A DNA stretch of 39,597 nt from Bryobacterales bacterium (GCA_022824585.1 JAJDZN010000105.1:1-39597), one strand, 5' to 3'. Shown: positions 1 through 9,134, counted from the first letter of the stretch. The notes: generated from the sequence alone by a model not told the origin. A program made the numbers and translations.

Positions 1-11
1 GGGTGTACGAC
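1..11 (+). repeat. Left terminal inverted repeat of the IS
   Basis: Sequence gggtgtacgac, an exact inverted match to 1879-1889. Starting with GGG is common for ISKra4-family ends. One further G may lie outside the window. Confidence 0.85.
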
Positions 12-70
12 TTCAAAGTGATATAGCAGGGGTTCCGGGCGGTTGAAGGCCCAAGGCAGCGGGGCAGGCA

Positions 71-1411
71 TCAGGGGCGGATAGTGCGGTAGGCCCAGAA
101 GTCCTCGTAGAGTCCACTGAGCTTGCAGCAGCGCAAGGCGGCGATCTTATTGGCGCCTGCTTTGGTCCAGTGCATCCCGGAACGCTTCAGGCGCGTGCCG
201 AGCACGGACTTGCAGGCAGACTCTACGATGCCGGAAGAAACGCACAGCCCGCGTGCGCGGAAGTCGGCGTATTGCATGCGCGCGCGGTTGTTTTCGATGT
301 AGTCGGCGCACTGGGTGGCCGCGCTGCAGTCGGCGTGGGAGCGCAGGATGGCCAGCACGTCGTCGAGGCAGCCGTCGTCGAGTTCGTCGCAGCGCACGTC
401 GGCCCACAGCCGGGCGTGCTCGGGCTGGTCGGGGAAGAGCGCTTTCGAGACCGTGTGCAAGTGCTCTTTGGCGTGGAACAGATCCACAATCTGGATCGCG
501 CCGGGGTAGTCTTCGGCGGCGATCTTCCAAATCCAGGCAGCTCCGTCACCGAGGATCACGCGGCGCTGGGCTTGCGGGAAGCCGCGCCGCTCGGCCTCAC
601 GCCGCACGCGCTGGGCGAACGGGGAGGGCTGTGGGTCGGTGTCGCGGCTGGCCGCGCTCTCGATCGCGGCCGAGTAGCTGGCCGAGCCGGGGTCGCGCAT
701 CGGGCGGCCGGTCTGGGGGTGGCGCGACTGGGCCGTCCAGACTACCGACAGCTTGGCCTCGCGGGTCTTGGCCGAGCCGTCGGGCTGCTTGCCGGCGCGC
801 CCGGCCGTCTCGCTGGAGCGCATCGGCAAGCCGGTGCCGTCCAGGCCGAGATACATGGTCGGGGCCGACGGGCCCTCGGAAGGGAAGGCCCCGGCGCGCT
901 CGGCGGCGGCAATTTCGCTGCCGAGCGCCTCGGCGCAGCGCTCGACCTGCTTGGCTTCCACGCGCACGCCGGCCAGTTCGGCGAGCAGTTCGGAGGACTC
1001 GGCGAAGCTGACCAGAGCGGCGCTCGCGCCGGTCATGCGCAGCACGCCGGGCGAGAGCGAGCAGCCGTGCAAGCCTAGGCTGTGGTCGCGCGGGCAGCAG
1101 CCGTGGCCGCAGGCCGGGCAATGGTAATAGGCGCGCTGGAGGGTGAGCGGGCCCAGCACGCTCTCGAAGGTCTTGGGGCGGCGGCCGGCGTAGCGGGCCG
1201 GCCGACCACAGTCGGGGCAGTCGCGCAGCGGGCCGCAGTGGTCGGAGCGGTCGGCGTCGAGGCGCTGCTCGACGGCGCGCGCGGCGAGTTGCAGGGCGCT
1301 GCGGCGGACAGCGGTCTCGACGGCCTCGAAGTCGATGGGATCGTCCGGGCGGGTGCCGACGAAGCGGTCGATCTCGGCGCGGATGTCGGGTGCGAAGCTC
1401 TGGCTCAGCGT
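71..1411 (-). CDS. ISKra4-family transposase, catalytic part (orfB, made by frameshift from orfA)
   Basis: DDE-type transposase that cuts and joins the ends of the host IS. Entered by the -1 shift at the A-run, this frame adds about 446 residues. It opens with a zinc-finger-like region (CPDCGRPARYAGRRPK around 1170-1215, then CPACGHG). Catalytic-type motifs follow: LGLDGTG (first Asp), ILGDGAAWIW, then DLFHAKEHL, and SGIVESACKSVLG (Glu) near the C-terminus. A GTG at 1159 could start a shorter product, but it would remove the first zinc-finger pair, so I read the true protein as the orfA-orfB fusion of about 568 residues. No stop or obvious damage lies inside the frame, so the element may still be active. 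Membership in ISKra4 is from recognised motifs, not a search. Confidence 0.85.
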   Translation of the reverse strand, partial: TLSQSFAPDIRAEIDRFVGTRPDDPIDFEAVETAVRRSALQLAARAVEQRLDADRSDHCGPLRDCPDCGRPARYAGRRPKTFESVLGPLTLQRAYYHCPACGHGCCPRDHSLGLHGCSLSPGVLRMTGASAALVSFAESSELLAELAGVRVEAKQVERCAEALGSEIAAAERAGAFPSEGPSAPTMYLGLDGTGLPMRSSETAGRAGKQPDGSAKTREAKLSVVWTAQSRHPQTGRPMRDPGSASYSAAIESAASRDTDPQPSPFAQRVRREAERRGFPQAQRRVILGDGAAWIWKIAAEDYPGAIQIVDLFHAKEHLHTVSKALFPDQPEHARLWADVRCDELDDGCLDDVLAILRSHADCSAATQCADYIENNRARMQYADFRARGLCVSSGIVESACKSVLGTRLKRSGMHWTKAGANKIAALRCCKLSGLYEDFWAYRTIRP

Positions 1412-1776
1412 TTTTTTTTCGCCTGTTCGGCGGCCTCAGCAGTTGGGGCCATGCGGGCCCGGCAGATTTGCTCGCTGATCTGGACCAGTTCCGCGGACAG
1501 GGCCTGGAAGCGGCGGTAGTTGGCAATCTGCTGGCGGGCGGTGTCGACTTGGTCGGGGCGCAGCGAGCGGGTGACGGTCTTGCCGTCGGTCTTGAAGGTG
1601 AGCGACCAGTAGGGGCCGTGCAGCTTGCCTCCGGGCGAGCGGCATTGGCAGCCGGGCTTGCCACAGGGGCGGGAGCGAGACGAGAGGGAGCCGGGGCGCA
1701 TGTCGCCGAGTTCGGCGAGCAGCCGCAAGATGCACAGCTTGCGGTCTTGGAGAGCGGAGAGGGAGAGAGTGAGCAC
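1405..1776 (-). CDS. ISKra4-family transposase N-terminal frame (orfA)
   Basis: 123-residue upstream frame of the IS. It starts at GTG 1776 behind a good ribosome site (aggagg, 5-nt spacer). The start of the frame is hydrophobic and helical. A CGKPGCQCR segment around residues 38-46 and a GPYWSLTFKTDGK segment are typical of the N-terminal part of this transposase family. The frame ends in EQAKKKR and TGA at 1405-1407, directly after nine A residues (coding strand). Codons in the -1 frame continue without a stop into the catalytic part. Alone it would be a short DNA-binding protein, as seen in two-frame insertion sequences. Together with orfB it gives the full transposase. Confidence 0.8.
   Translation of the reverse strand: MLTLSLSALQDRKLCILRLLAELGDMRPGSLSSRSRPCGKPGCQCRSPGGKLHGPYWSLTFKTDGKTVTRSLRPDQVDTARQQIANYRRFQALSAELVQISEQICRARMAPTAEAAEQAKKKR
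1411..1419 (-). other. A9 slippery site joining orfA and orfB (-1 frameshift)
   Basis: Nine consecutive A on the coding strand. In orfA they read AAA AAA AAA CGC TGA. One base back they read AAA AAA ACG CTG and continue into the catalytic frame. This is the classic A_AAA_AAA heptamer for -1 shifting, or a site for transcriptional slippage. The alternative is a chance frameshift mutation or a base-count error in the homopolymer. The fact that the shift lands exactly between the two conserved halves favours a programmed site. Confidence 0.65.
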
Positions 1777-1789
1777 AAGGGCCTCCTAT

Positions 1790-1812
1790 CCTCCAGTATA
1801 TAGTACTGGAGG
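1790..1812. promoter_or_regulatory. Perfect inverted repeat upstream of the transposase
   Basis: CCTCCAGTA, a 5-base loop tatag, then TACTGGAGG: nine perfectly paired bases. It lies 14 nt upstream of the orfA start and inside the IS. It could be a binding site controlling transposase transcription, or an RNA hairpin blocking read-through from outside. Which one cannot be decided from sequence. Confidence 0.5.
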
Positions 1813-1878
1813 AATCCGAAATGCAACCCTATACCCAATATGCGACTTCGTCTCAGTTCAGCGGGAAATCACGACCAT

Positions 1879-1889
1879 GTCGTACACCC
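1879..1889 (-). repeat. Right terminal inverted repeat of the IS
   Basis: Sequence gtcgtacaccc, the exact inverted copy of 1-11. It sits about 100 nt upstream of the first transposase frame, with a palindrome (1790-1812) in between. Confidence 0.85.
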
Positions 1890-1953
1890 CTCGGCCCGGC
1901 CCGCATCGCGCAGCGAAAGACGCTCCTATATTATGGACAGAGGGGAAATTCCC

Positions 1954-2181
1954 ATGAGCCTACAAGTGCCCGAGCCGCCTTGGGACGAGTCAAAGCAAGT
2001 CCCAGATGAAGAAATCGATTTCAGCGACAATCCTGAAACCGAAGAGTGGGAGTGGAAGTACGCCCGCCGGATGAGCCACCCCGAGGCGTTCTCAAAGGAA
2101 CTGAGCGATGCGTACGATGCCGAATGGCGCGAGCGAAATCGTCAGAAGCTGGCTCAGCAAGAAGAGTCGAACAAGCCGTAA
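1954..2181 (+). CDS. Small acidic protein of unknown function
   Basis: 75 residues if it starts at ATG 1954, which has a purine-rich ribosome site (aggggaa, 7-nt gap) and a -10-like TATATT at 1927-1932. An upstream ATG at 1933 would add seven residues but has no ribosome site. The N-terminal half is proline- and acid-rich (PEPPWDESKQVPDEEIDFSD). The C-terminal half is a charged, probably helical segment (EAFSKELSDAYDAEWRERNR). There are no cysteines, signal peptide or membrane segment. I do not recognise a family. The IS at 1-1889 lies just upstream and may have changed its promoter. It could be an orphan antitoxin-like protein, but no partner toxin is adjacent. Confidence 0.5.
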   Translation: MSLQVPEPPWDESKQVPDEEIDFSDNPETEEWEWKYARRMSHPEAFSKELSDAYDAEWRERNRQKLAQQEESNKP

Positions 2182-2366
2182 CACCTCGGTTGAGGCCGAA
2201 GCACGGTTGACTGAACTTGTAGGATCGACTATCGAGTCTGGCTTGCGGCCTTGACGATTTCGAAGCGAGGGGAACCCTTACCCTTCGCCCCAGAGGCGAC
2301 CCGACACACCGCGTCTGACAGGGCTGTTGCGGGGCTCTACTGAAGTCGTCGCGGGCCGAGCGCCCT

Positions 2367-2843
2367 TCAATCAAACACAATCTCGGCAACGTACAGGCTG
2401 GGAAGGACCTGATTCCAGCCATCAGGGATATCGTCGAATGGTAGCCTGAATGGCACTTCCCCACCCGGTTGTAGACCCTGCGACGACCGCACGATCGTCG
2501 AGAGTACGCGGTGGAGTTCGATGCCGTATACGTCGAAGAAGACACAGTTCAGGCGGATGCTGCGCACTGGTCTGTCGCCGATATTCCGGATCGTGCCGGT
2601 GATCTCGACCAGTGTCTGGCCAAGCGAGTTGTCTGTGGCCCCCATCTCTACATCGCTGAGGTCGAGGCTGGTGAGATATTCGCGCGCCTCGTCTGTGAGC
2701 ACAACCTGCTCGACCGGCAGATCCGAGCGCCCCTTCCACTCCAGATAGCCGACGCCAGCTATTCCCAGCAATAGCCCCAGCGCGATCAGCAGCATCATTG
2801 CCTTGGACCGCGGCTGCCTGTCTTGTTTGTCGGTTTCCAGCAC
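2367..2843 (-). CDS. Membrane-anchored protein with an FxLYD-like domain
   Basis: 158 residues from GTG 2843. A short charged N-terminus (about residues 1-14) is followed by one membrane helix (MMLLIALGLLLGIAGVGYL, about 16-34). The rest is predicted to lie outside the membrane. It contains a beta-sandwich pattern typical of FxLYD/DUF2393-type domains: VEITGTIRNIGDRPVRSIRL, CVFFDVYGIEL, then a GGEVPFRLPFDDIP turn. These domains are common in small Acidobacteria membrane proteins of unknown role. It lies 134 nt downstream of the alpha/beta hydrolase on the same strand, so joint transcription is possible but not shown. No catalytic residues are visible. Confidence 0.65.
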   Translation of the reverse strand: MLETDKQDRQPRSKAMMLLIALGLLLGIAGVGYLEWKGRSDLPVEQVVLTDEAREYLTSLDLSDVEMGATDNSLGQTLVEITGTIRNIGDRPVRSIRLNCVFFDVYGIELHRVLSTIVRSSQGLQPGGEVPFRLPFDDIPDGWNQVLPSLYVAEIVFD

Positions 2844-2977
2844 CTATTCAATTATGGGATGGTTCGCTCCCGCTCAGCTGCGGCGGCCAGTTCGATAATG
2901 CTGGCACCAGCGGCGTCGCCGCCAGGCGAACCGCCGTGATCTCATCCAACCAAGCCCATCTTCGCTACAGCCAGAAC

Positions 2978-4951
2978 TCATCGGGCAATCCACTCCAAGA
3001 TGTCCAAAGCGGGCGGAACCTCTGCCGGGACCGACAGTTCGCCAAGTCTCCCGCTTGCCTCAAATGCCGCCTCGAGCCAGGGCGTCGGAAACGCGGAATG
3101 CGCGTTGTACAGCAACAGCCGGGCATGCTCAGAAGTCAGCGCAGCCGCGGCGCGGAAGTCACCTGCGCGGCGCAGCCCCGGAATGAACAAGCTCTGCGCA
3201 TAGGCCGCGTCGTTTGCCGCGTCGAAGTTGTCCAAGTCCGCCACGATCGCTCCTATGCCGCTATCCAGCGAACCCGCTAGGAGCGCCCAGAGGCCCGTGT
3301 GCCCGGATGCCACCAGACTGACTGAGTCCGAACCGGTGTGGCTGCGCAGAAAGGCCGCAGCGGTCAGGATGTCCTGCACTCGGTTGGCGTCGTCGCTGCG
3401 GTTGAACACGTGATAGTACCGTTCGGCATTCCGGCCGGCCGCCGCGATATCCCTTTCCGTCGCTGCCGATCCCGTCTGGAACGCATCGATTAGCAGCGTC
3501 GGCGCAGCACCTCTCGCCAATGCCTCGCCGACCGCGGACTGCGCGGCGGCATCGACACCGCCGGCATGGACGAACAGGACCGGACGGCCCTTGCGTGAGT
3601 CCGCATTCAGGAACCGTGCTGGAATGCGATCGCCGACGCCGCTCCGGCCGATGGCGAGATCGGCACCGGAGATCGCCTTCGCTTCTACGGCCCCGGGCGC
3701 AGGCACCTCGGCTAGCAGTGCCAAGGCGAGCCGCTCATGGAACGCCGACCGCGCATTCGCCAAGGACCCGGCATCTTCTATCGCCAGTGCCAGCGTGTCA
3801 GCCTCGGCAGCCGCGATCCGCTGGCGCACCAGTTCCTCATGGCTGACCGCGCCTTCGGGCAACGGCCGACCCCAAAGATAGAGCAGAGCACTGAGCTGGT
3901 CGGGCCGCGATGAGCGTTCGGTGAAATGCGCGCTCTCCGCATCCCCCAGGATATGCCTGCCGAAGAACTGGTAGACCGCTTCGCGGCTGTCTTGGTGATA
4001 GTTGTGCGGCGAGTCGAACTGCCGCCATTCGACGTTGGACTCCGCATCGAGGAGCGCGTAGATGCGCTGCACTGCGGGAAACTCGCGGGTGGGCACGTTT
4101 ACCGTCCAATCGCCGGTGGCCGACACCAGCAACTGCGGCTTGGGCGCGAACGCGGCGGCGATCTCGACATTGTTGGTGTCGATTCGCAGCAGCGGCGCGT
4201 TCTCACAGCGCGAGCCGCCCTGCATCTGGAACGAGACCATGTTCACCGGCGCGGAATAGCCGATTCGGTCATCGACGGCCGCCAGCAGGAACGCCTGCGT
4301 GCCGCCGCCGGACGCCCCGGTCACGCCAATGCGGCTGGAATCCACGTCAGGCAGCGACTCCAAGTAGTCCACGACGCGGATGCTGTTCCACAGCTGCAGG
4401 CCGAGCGAGCCGAACAGCCACAGCTCCTCGCGCGGACCGGCAAACCCGTGCGGCGTTTGCATCGTGTCATTCCACCCGACCATGTCGTACGCGAACACCA
4501 CGTAGCCTTGCCGGGCTAGGCTGATCGCGCGTCCCGGCACGGAGTTGAGCTCCGAGTTCTCGAAGCGGCCGTAGCGCCAGTGCCCGTGAGGCGAAACCAC
4601 TGCGGGGAAAGGGCCGCTCTTGCCGATTGGCCGGTAGAGATTTCCGCCGAGGTAGTAGCCGGGATAGGTCTGCAGCAGAACGCTGGCGACCGAATAGTCT
4701 TCGTGTTCGATCACTTCCCCGACGAGCGGGTCAAGCGGCGTCTTGTCGGGCATGGGCAGCAACCCTGCGGAGAAGAGCACCTGCTTGCGCAAGAAAGCCG
4801 ACCGCTGCTTCCATTCCTCAGCGGTGTAGTCCGGCAGCGAGTACACCATGTCCGTATGCCGGATCGAGGTGTTGCGCGAGTCGCTGTCAGGTATCTCAGC
4901 CAGAGCAGCGCTGGCGAACAGCAGGACAGGGGAAAGGATTGCAGCTCTCAT
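2978..4951 (-). CDS. Secreted two-domain alpha/beta hydrolase (acetyl xylan esterase-like)
   Basis: 657 residues from ATG 4951, chosen because it begins a signal peptide (MRAAILSPVLLFASAALAE); the open frame upstream is not protein-like. Probably periplasmic. The N-terminal domain (about 20-370) is an alpha/beta hydrolase of the acetyl xylan esterase/dienelactone hydrolase superfamily. It has SPHGHWRYGR (oxyanion-loop region), the nucleophile elbow GVTGASGGG with Ser214, and FDSPHNYHQDSR, a plausible catalytic His. A second alpha/beta-hydrolase-like unit (about 440-657) has an elbow ASGHTGLW in which Thr552 stands where Ser is expected, so it is probably not a normal esterase site. The cytochrome c'-like gene lies 115 nt upstream on the same strand. 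Substrate is unknown; an ester of a plant or algal polysaccharide is a family-based guess. Confidence 0.75.
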   Translation of the reverse strand: MRAAILSPVLLFASAALAEIPDSDSRNTSIRHTDMVYSLPDYTAEEWKQRSAFLRKQVLFSAGLLPMPDKTPLDPLVGEVIEHEDYSVASVLLQTYPGYYLGGNLYRPIGKSGPFPAVVSPHGHWRYGRFENSELNSVPGRAISLARQGYVVFAYDMVGWNDTMQTPHGFAGPREELWLFGSLGLQLWNSIRVVDYLESLPDVDSSRIGVTGASGGGTQAFLLAAVDDRIGYSAPVNMVSFQMQGGSRCENAPLLRIDTNNVEIAAAFAPKPQLLVSATGDWTVNVPTREFPAVQRIYALLDAESNVEWRQFDSPHNYHQDSREAVYQFFGRHILGDAESAHFTERSSRPDQLSALLYLWGRPLPEGAVSHEELVRQRIAAAEADTLALAIEDAGSLANARSAFHERLALALLAEVPAPGAVEAKAISGADLAIGRSGVGDRIPARFLNADSRKGRPVLFVHAGGVDAAAQSAVGEALARGAAPTLLIDAFQTGSAATERDIAAAGRNAERYYHVFNRSDDANRVQDILTAAAFLRSHTGSDSVSLVASGHTGLWALLAGSLDSGIGAIVADLDNFDAANDAAYAQSLFIPGLRRAGDFRAAAALTSEHARLLLYNAHSAFPTPWLEAAFEASGRLGELSVPAEVPPALDILEWIAR

Positions 4952-5066
4952 GGTGATCACAGATGCAAGGCTAGCAGTCCCACGCACAGGTTCGCGACGC
5001 CGGCTAGCCACGAGCCCCCCTGCCCACGAAATGAACTGCGGCGGTGGTGGCGCGCTCGCCACCACA

Positions 5067-5492
5067 CTAACGGATCCAGTGTTTCTCGTGACATCTCTCG
5101 CAAGCGTCGATGAGCAGGTTGCCGGCCTCTCCGATGGCCTCCGGGTCGCGTGCCCGGGCCGCCTTCAGGGCGGCCTCGCCGGCCTCGGCCAAGGCGCGCG
5201 ATGTCGCGGCCCAGACATCCGAGTCCTCGGCCCGCCCGTCGCGCATCAGCAGAGTGCCTGACTCGGCCAAGAGCACGGCGCTGTTGCGCACCTCGTCCCA
5301 ACCGGAGTCGTCTTGGGGCACGTTGCGCGGCACGTCGAACAATTTGTTCGACGCGGGGATCACCATCGCCTGCATCAATTCCGTGATCGTGGCCTCCGGC
5401 GGGGGCTCGGTCACTTGAGGCGACCCGATGGACGCCAGCCAAAGCCCGCCAGCGATTCCGAGGCGCCACCCGACTGCTGCTCGCCGCTTCAA
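5067..5492 (-). CDS. Cytochrome c'-like small haem protein
   Basis: 141 residues from TTG 5492; an in-frame stop two codons upstream rules out a longer start. The N-terminus is basic then hydrophobic (MKRRAAVGWRLGIAGGLWLA), a likely signal peptide for the periplasm. The body is Ala-rich and helical. The only haem motif, CERCH (Cys131, Cys134, His135), is almost at the C-terminus. A four-helix body with a C-terminal CxxCH is the class II cytochrome c' layout, so covalent haem attachment and electron transfer or gas binding are expected from the family. It precedes the hydrolase on the same strand by 115 nt. The partner redox enzyme is not visible here. Confidence 0.7.
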   Translation of the reverse strand: MKRRAAVGWRLGIAGGLWLASIGSPQVTEPPPEATITELMQAMVIPASNKLFDVPRNVPQDDSGWDEVRNSAVLLAESGTLLMRDGRAEDSDVWAATSRALAEAGEAALKAARARDPEAIGEAGNLLIDACERCHEKHWIR

Positions 5493-5648
5493 TGCCTAAA
5501 CCCTTGTCGCGCAAGAATTGTACCGCCCGAGAGCGTAACTTGCGACAATCGACCTTAAGGTGCTCCACGGCGCAAGGGCTTGATTGCAACGGCCGGGCGG
5601 CTAAGTGCCCGCAGTGCCGCGCTCCGTCCGAAACGAGGACCGTTCCGC

Positions 5649-7928
5649 ATGAAGATCCAAAAAAAGTCAGCTCTCCATTACCATAGTCACCCGCGGCCGG
5701 GCAAGATCTCGATCGCTCCGACCAAGCCCTCTGATACTCAGATCGATCTCAGCCTGGCCTACTCGCCCGGTGTCGCCGAGGCCTGCCTGGAGATCGTGCG
5801 TGACCCGCGGCTGGCGGGGCGCTACACCTCGCGTTCGAATCTCGTCGCGGTGGTCTCCAACGGATCCGCCGTGCTCGGTCTCGGCAATATCGGGCCGCTC
5901 GCAGGCAAGCCCGTGATGGAGGGCAAGGCAGTCCTGTTCAAGCGGTTCGCCGACATTGACGTATTCGATCTCGAGCTCAACACGGCCGATCCGGACGAGA
6001 TCATCAGGGTCGTCGAACTGCTGGAGCCAACATTCGGCGGCATCAACCTAGAAGACATCAAGGCACCTGAGTGCTTCCATGTAGAGGAGGAACTGCGCAA
6101 GCGCGTCAGCATTCCGGTCTTTCACGACGACCAGCACGGCACGGCCATCATCAGCGGCGCCGCGCTGATCAACGCCGCCGAGATCGCCGGCAAGGACCTC
6201 GGCTCCCTGCGGGTGGTCATCAACGGTGCTGGAGCAAGTGGCATCGCATGCGCTGACCTCTACCTGAAGCTGGGCGTAGACCTCTCCAATCTGCTGTTGC
6301 TGGACTCACGCGGCGTAATCCATACCGATCGCGTCGACGGCATGAATCGCTTCAAGGAGCGCTTCGCGGCAGACACCGAACTGCGCACGCTCGAGGAAGC
6401 GACAAAAGGAGCCGACGTGTTTGTCGGGCTCTCCAAGCCGGACGTGCTCACGACCGAGATGCTGCTCTCAATGGCGGACAGCCCGATCGTGTTCGCGCTC
6501 GCAAACCCCGACCCGGAAATCGAGTACGGCCTAGCGACGGCGACGCGCGAGGACGCCATCATTGCCACCGGCCGCTCGGACCACCCGAACCAAGTCAACA
6601 ACGTCCTCTGCTTCCCGTCCCTGTTCCGCGGCGCACTGGACGTCGAGGCCACCAGCATAAATTCCGAGATGGAACTGGCCGCCGTGCGGGCTCTGGCGGA
6701 CCTAGCCAAGGATCCCGTGCCGGACTCGGTGCGCCGGATCTACACCAGCGAGCAACTCGGGTTCGGCCCGCAGTACATCATTCCCAAGCCGTTCGACCCA
6801 CGCGTGACGCCTGAGATTGCCAGCAAGGTGGCCGAAGTGGCTATCAGCAGCGGGGCCGCCAGCAAGAGGATCGAATTGGAAGACTACCGTCAGGCCCTGA
6901 CAGTGCGGCTCGACAGCAGCCAGGAAGTCTACCAGATGATCTTGGACCGCGCCAAGGAGGATCCGCGTCGGCTCGTAATGACGGAGGGCGATCACGAGAA
7001 GATCTTGCGGGCGGCATTCGTCCTAGATCAAGAGCGGATCGCCAGGCCCGTGCTGCTGGGCAACCCGGAGAGAATTCTCCGCAAGGCGGAGGAGCTGATG
7101 CTGCCGACGGACGGCTGGGAGATTATCGAACCGGAGCACTCTCCGCGTTTGGACCAGTACGCCCAAGATCTCTTTAGGCTCAGGCAGCGCAAGGGCTGCA
7201 CCTACGAGGACGCCCACGAGATGCTGCGCGACCGGATTGCGTTCGGCTGCATGATGGTGCGCTCCGGCGATGCCGACGGAGTGGTGGCCGGCATCACTCG
7301 CCACTACCCCGAGACTCTGCGCACGGCGCTAAGGATCATCGACCGGCGTGCTGGCGTCCGCAAGGTGTCCGGCCTTTACATGATGATTCGCCAGCGCAAG
7401 ATCTACCTGCTGGCCGATACCACGGTCAATATCGATCCGAGCCCTGAGGACCTCGCTGAGATCGCGATGCTAGCCGCACGGCGTGCGAGGCGACTGGGCA
7501 TCGTGCCGCACGTGGCGCTCCTGTCGTTCTCCAACTTCGGCTCGGCGAGGAATCCCGACTCCGAGCGGGTCACGCAGGCAGCCGAAATCTGCTCAAGGTT
7601 GGATCCCGGCCTGATCGTGGACGGAGAAATGCAGGCCGATACTGCACTCGATCCCGACATTTCGGAGGAGTTCTTTCCGTTTTCCAAGCTCCAGAGCGAG
7701 GCAAACGTCCTGATCTTCCCGAACCTAGCCGCGGCAAATATCGCCTACAAGCTGCTTCGGCAGTTTGCGGGCGCGCGTTCGGTCGGGCCGATCCTGATGG
7801 GCATGGCCAAGCCCGTGGCGGTCCTACAGAAGGGCTACAACGTAGAGGAAGTGATCACGCTGTCAGCGGTTGCGGTTCATGACGCACAGGAGGGTCATGT
7901 GGCCCACTCAGCGGTTGCCGCGGATTGA
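5649..7928 (+). CDS. maeB: NADP-dependent malic enzyme with C-terminal phosphotransacetylase-like domain
   Basis: Oxidatively decarboxylates malate to pyruvate and CO2 with NADP+, supplying NADPH and pyruvate in the cytoplasm. 759 residues from ATG 5649 (weak gagg ribosome site), the usual MaeB length. A TTG 69 nt upstream is open but adds non-conserved sequence. Residues 1 to about 430 are the malic enzyme part: [33 protein letters not shown], the Rossmann turn [15 protein letters not shown], and [11 protein letters not shown]. About 440-759 is a phosphate acetyltransferase-like domain, including [12 protein letters not shown]. In this family it is thought to sense acetyl-CoA rather than catalyse. 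It starts about 160 bp from the divergent cytochrome gene and stands alone as a single-gene unit. Confidence 0.95.
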   Translation: MKIQKKSALHYHSHPRPGKISIAPTKPSDTQIDLSLAYSPGVAEACLEIVRDPRLAGRYTSRSNLVAVVSNGSAVLGLGNIGPLAGKPVMEGKAVLFKRFADIDVFDLELNTADPDEIIRVVELLEPTFGGINLEDIKAPECFHVEEELRKRVSIPVFHDDQHGTAIISGAALINAAEIAGKDLGSLRVVINGAGASGIACADLYLKLGVDLSNLLLLDSRGVIHTDRVDGMNRFKERFAADTELRTLEEATKGADVFVGLSKPDVLTTEMLLSMADSPIVFALANPDPEIEYGLATATREDAIIATGRSDHPNQVNNVLCFPSLFRGALDVEATSINSEMELAAVRALADLAKDPVPDSVRRIYTSEQLGFGPQYIIPKPFDPRVTPEIASKVAEVAISSGAASKRIELEDYRQALTVRLDSSQEVYQMILDRAKEDPRRLVMTEGDHEKILRAAFVLDQERIARPVLLGNPERILRKAEELMLPTDGWEIIEPEHSPRLDQYAQDLFRLRQRKGCTYEDAHEMLRDRIAFGCMMVRSGDADGVVAGITRHYPETLRTALRIIDRRAGVRKVSGLYMMIRQRKIYLLADTTVNIDPSPEDLAEIAMLAARRARRLGIVPHVALLSFSNFGSARNPDSERVTQAAEICSRLDPGLIVDGEMQADTALDPDISEEFFPFSKLQSEANVLIFPNLAAANIAYKLLRQFAGARSVGPILMGMAKPVAVLQKGYNVEEVITLSAVAVHDAQEGHVAHSAVAAD

Positions 7929-8039
7929 CCTCCTGGCGCACCTGCGACGAGGAGAAACGGCGACGAGTTCGGGCCTGCGGGCCGGTTGGCTCATCCATGG
8001 GATGGCGCCGGGCGCTGGGATCCATCCAACGCGCCTGAC

Positions 8040-8705
8040 CTAGCGACCGACAATCTCACAGATTCGGGCGCTCCACTGTTCGAGAGCCGAGGGAAGATCC
8101 GCGGGCATTGCCACCACATGCACCGCCATGCCCGCCGCGCGGGCGGCTTGGACACCGGCAGAGGAGTCTTCAAATACCAAGCAGTGCCCGGGATCGGAAA
8201 TGTCGGACGCGGCCTGCAGCTTCTCGAACGCCAGCAAGTACGGCAGAGGATCGGGCTTGAGCCGCTCCACATGCTCTGCGCAGATGACAAAGCGCATGCA
8301 ATCCGCGATGCCCTGCCGTTCTAGGATCGGCACCACGTCGGGAATCGCGCTAGATGAGACTACTCCGAGCGGCACGCGCTCGCAATTGGCGCGAATCCAG
8401 GCCGCCACGCTCGGATGAGGCACGAGTTCTTGCAAGGCGCGCCGTCTGTATACGGAGTGCTTGCGCGCGCGTCCGGCTTTGATCGCCTCGGGTGTGCGCG
8501 GCCGCCCGGCCAAGTCTAGGAAGAATTCGCAGGCGCGCGTGTCGCTGATGCCGACAAGGTTGCGCTTGTAGTCCTCCCAGCCCACTGTCACGCCCCAAGG
8601 CTCGACCGCTTCCAGCCACGCTTCGTGGTGCAGGTACTCGCTGTCGAACAGCGTGCCATCAAAGTCGAACAATACCGCTCGGACCGGTGAGCTAGGTTCT
8701 CTCAA
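8040..8705 (-). CDS. HAD-superfamily phosphatase (beta-phosphoglucomutase-like, subfamily IA)
   Basis: 221 residues from TTG 8705, the only start upstream of the first motif. Motif I is VLFDFDGTLFDSE (nucleophile Asp14, acid/base Asp16). A helical cap follows (about 25-85). Motif II is GVVSSSA, motif III is the Lys in HVERLKPDPLPY, and motif IV is CLVFEDSSAGVQAA. This is the pattern of small-molecule phosphatases and phosphoglucomutases such as PgmB, YniC and Gph-type enzymes. The exact sugar phosphate cannot be told from sequence. It is convergent with maeB, 111 nt between stops. No neighbouring gene suggests a pathway. Confidence 0.85.
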   Translation of the reverse strand: MREPSSPVRAVLFDFDGTLFDSEYLHHEAWLEAVEPWGVTVGWEDYKRNLVGISDTRACEFFLDLAGRPRTPEAIKAGRARKHSVYRRRALQELVPHPSVAAWIRANCERVPLGVVSSSAIPDVVPILERQGIADCMRFVICAEHVERLKPDPLPYLLAFEKLQAASDISDPGHCLVFEDSSAGVQAARAAGMAVHVVAMPADLPSALEQWSARICEIVGR

Positions 8706-9134
8706 GTTCCAGTCTAGCGACGTGCCGGTGCATGTAAATCATGTCCTTGGAACGTGATCGGGTTGGCTCGGGCGAGGAGGGTATGCGTCAGGATCTTCTC
8801 CAACGCTCGCACTGAGGTTGAGCGACGTTGCCGTCGCCCCGAACAGCCACCCAGCCCAGCGCTGCCGTCAAGATCGAAGGATTGCGACCTGCGATTGCCG
8901 CAGCTGGTGCTGATGGGCACTTGGTCGGCGCTATCCGACTGCCGCACGCCTTGGGCGCGCAGCATCACGATGCCAGCCCAGTCCGCATCGCGCTTCGCGG
9001 TCGTGCGCGCGATTCCACAGATGGGCAACTTATGAGCGTCCCCCCTGCGCGGATATGCTTTACCGGTTCTCGCGTAGTTTCTGCGTTCATTGAAGGAGCG
9101 CTGCGAATCTGTGCTTGAGTAGGGTTGGGATGCT
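8706..9134. other. 429-bp stretch with no supported gene
   Basis: Between the HAD gene start and the end of brnA. Open frames exist on both strands (minus 8714-9163; plus 8754-9035 and 8828-9118), but none has a ribosome site or recognisable motif, and they overlap each other. It may be decayed sequence; no parent gene was recognised. Confidence 0.5.

Larger units (their letters stand above)
1..1889. mobile_element. ISKra4-family insertion sequence, essentially complete
   Basis: The two ends carry the same 11-base terminal sequence in inverted orientation: gggtgtacgac at 1-11 and its complement at 1879-1889. The next bases are weakly alike, with gtgat at the same offset on both sides. Between them are only two minus-strand transposase frames of the ISKra4 type. 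The right end reads c at 1890, so the true left end may lie one base before the window, giving about 1.89 kb. The target duplication cannot be checked because the left flank is missing. Family assignment rests on the transposase motifs, and the matching ends make the boundaries solid. The element sits upstream of the small gene at 1954 and points away from it. Confidence 0.9.

Noticed and set aside
597-1838. 413-codon minus-strand frame across the IS
   Set aside because: Out of frame with both transposase parts; low-complexity Arg/Pro/Ala sequence.
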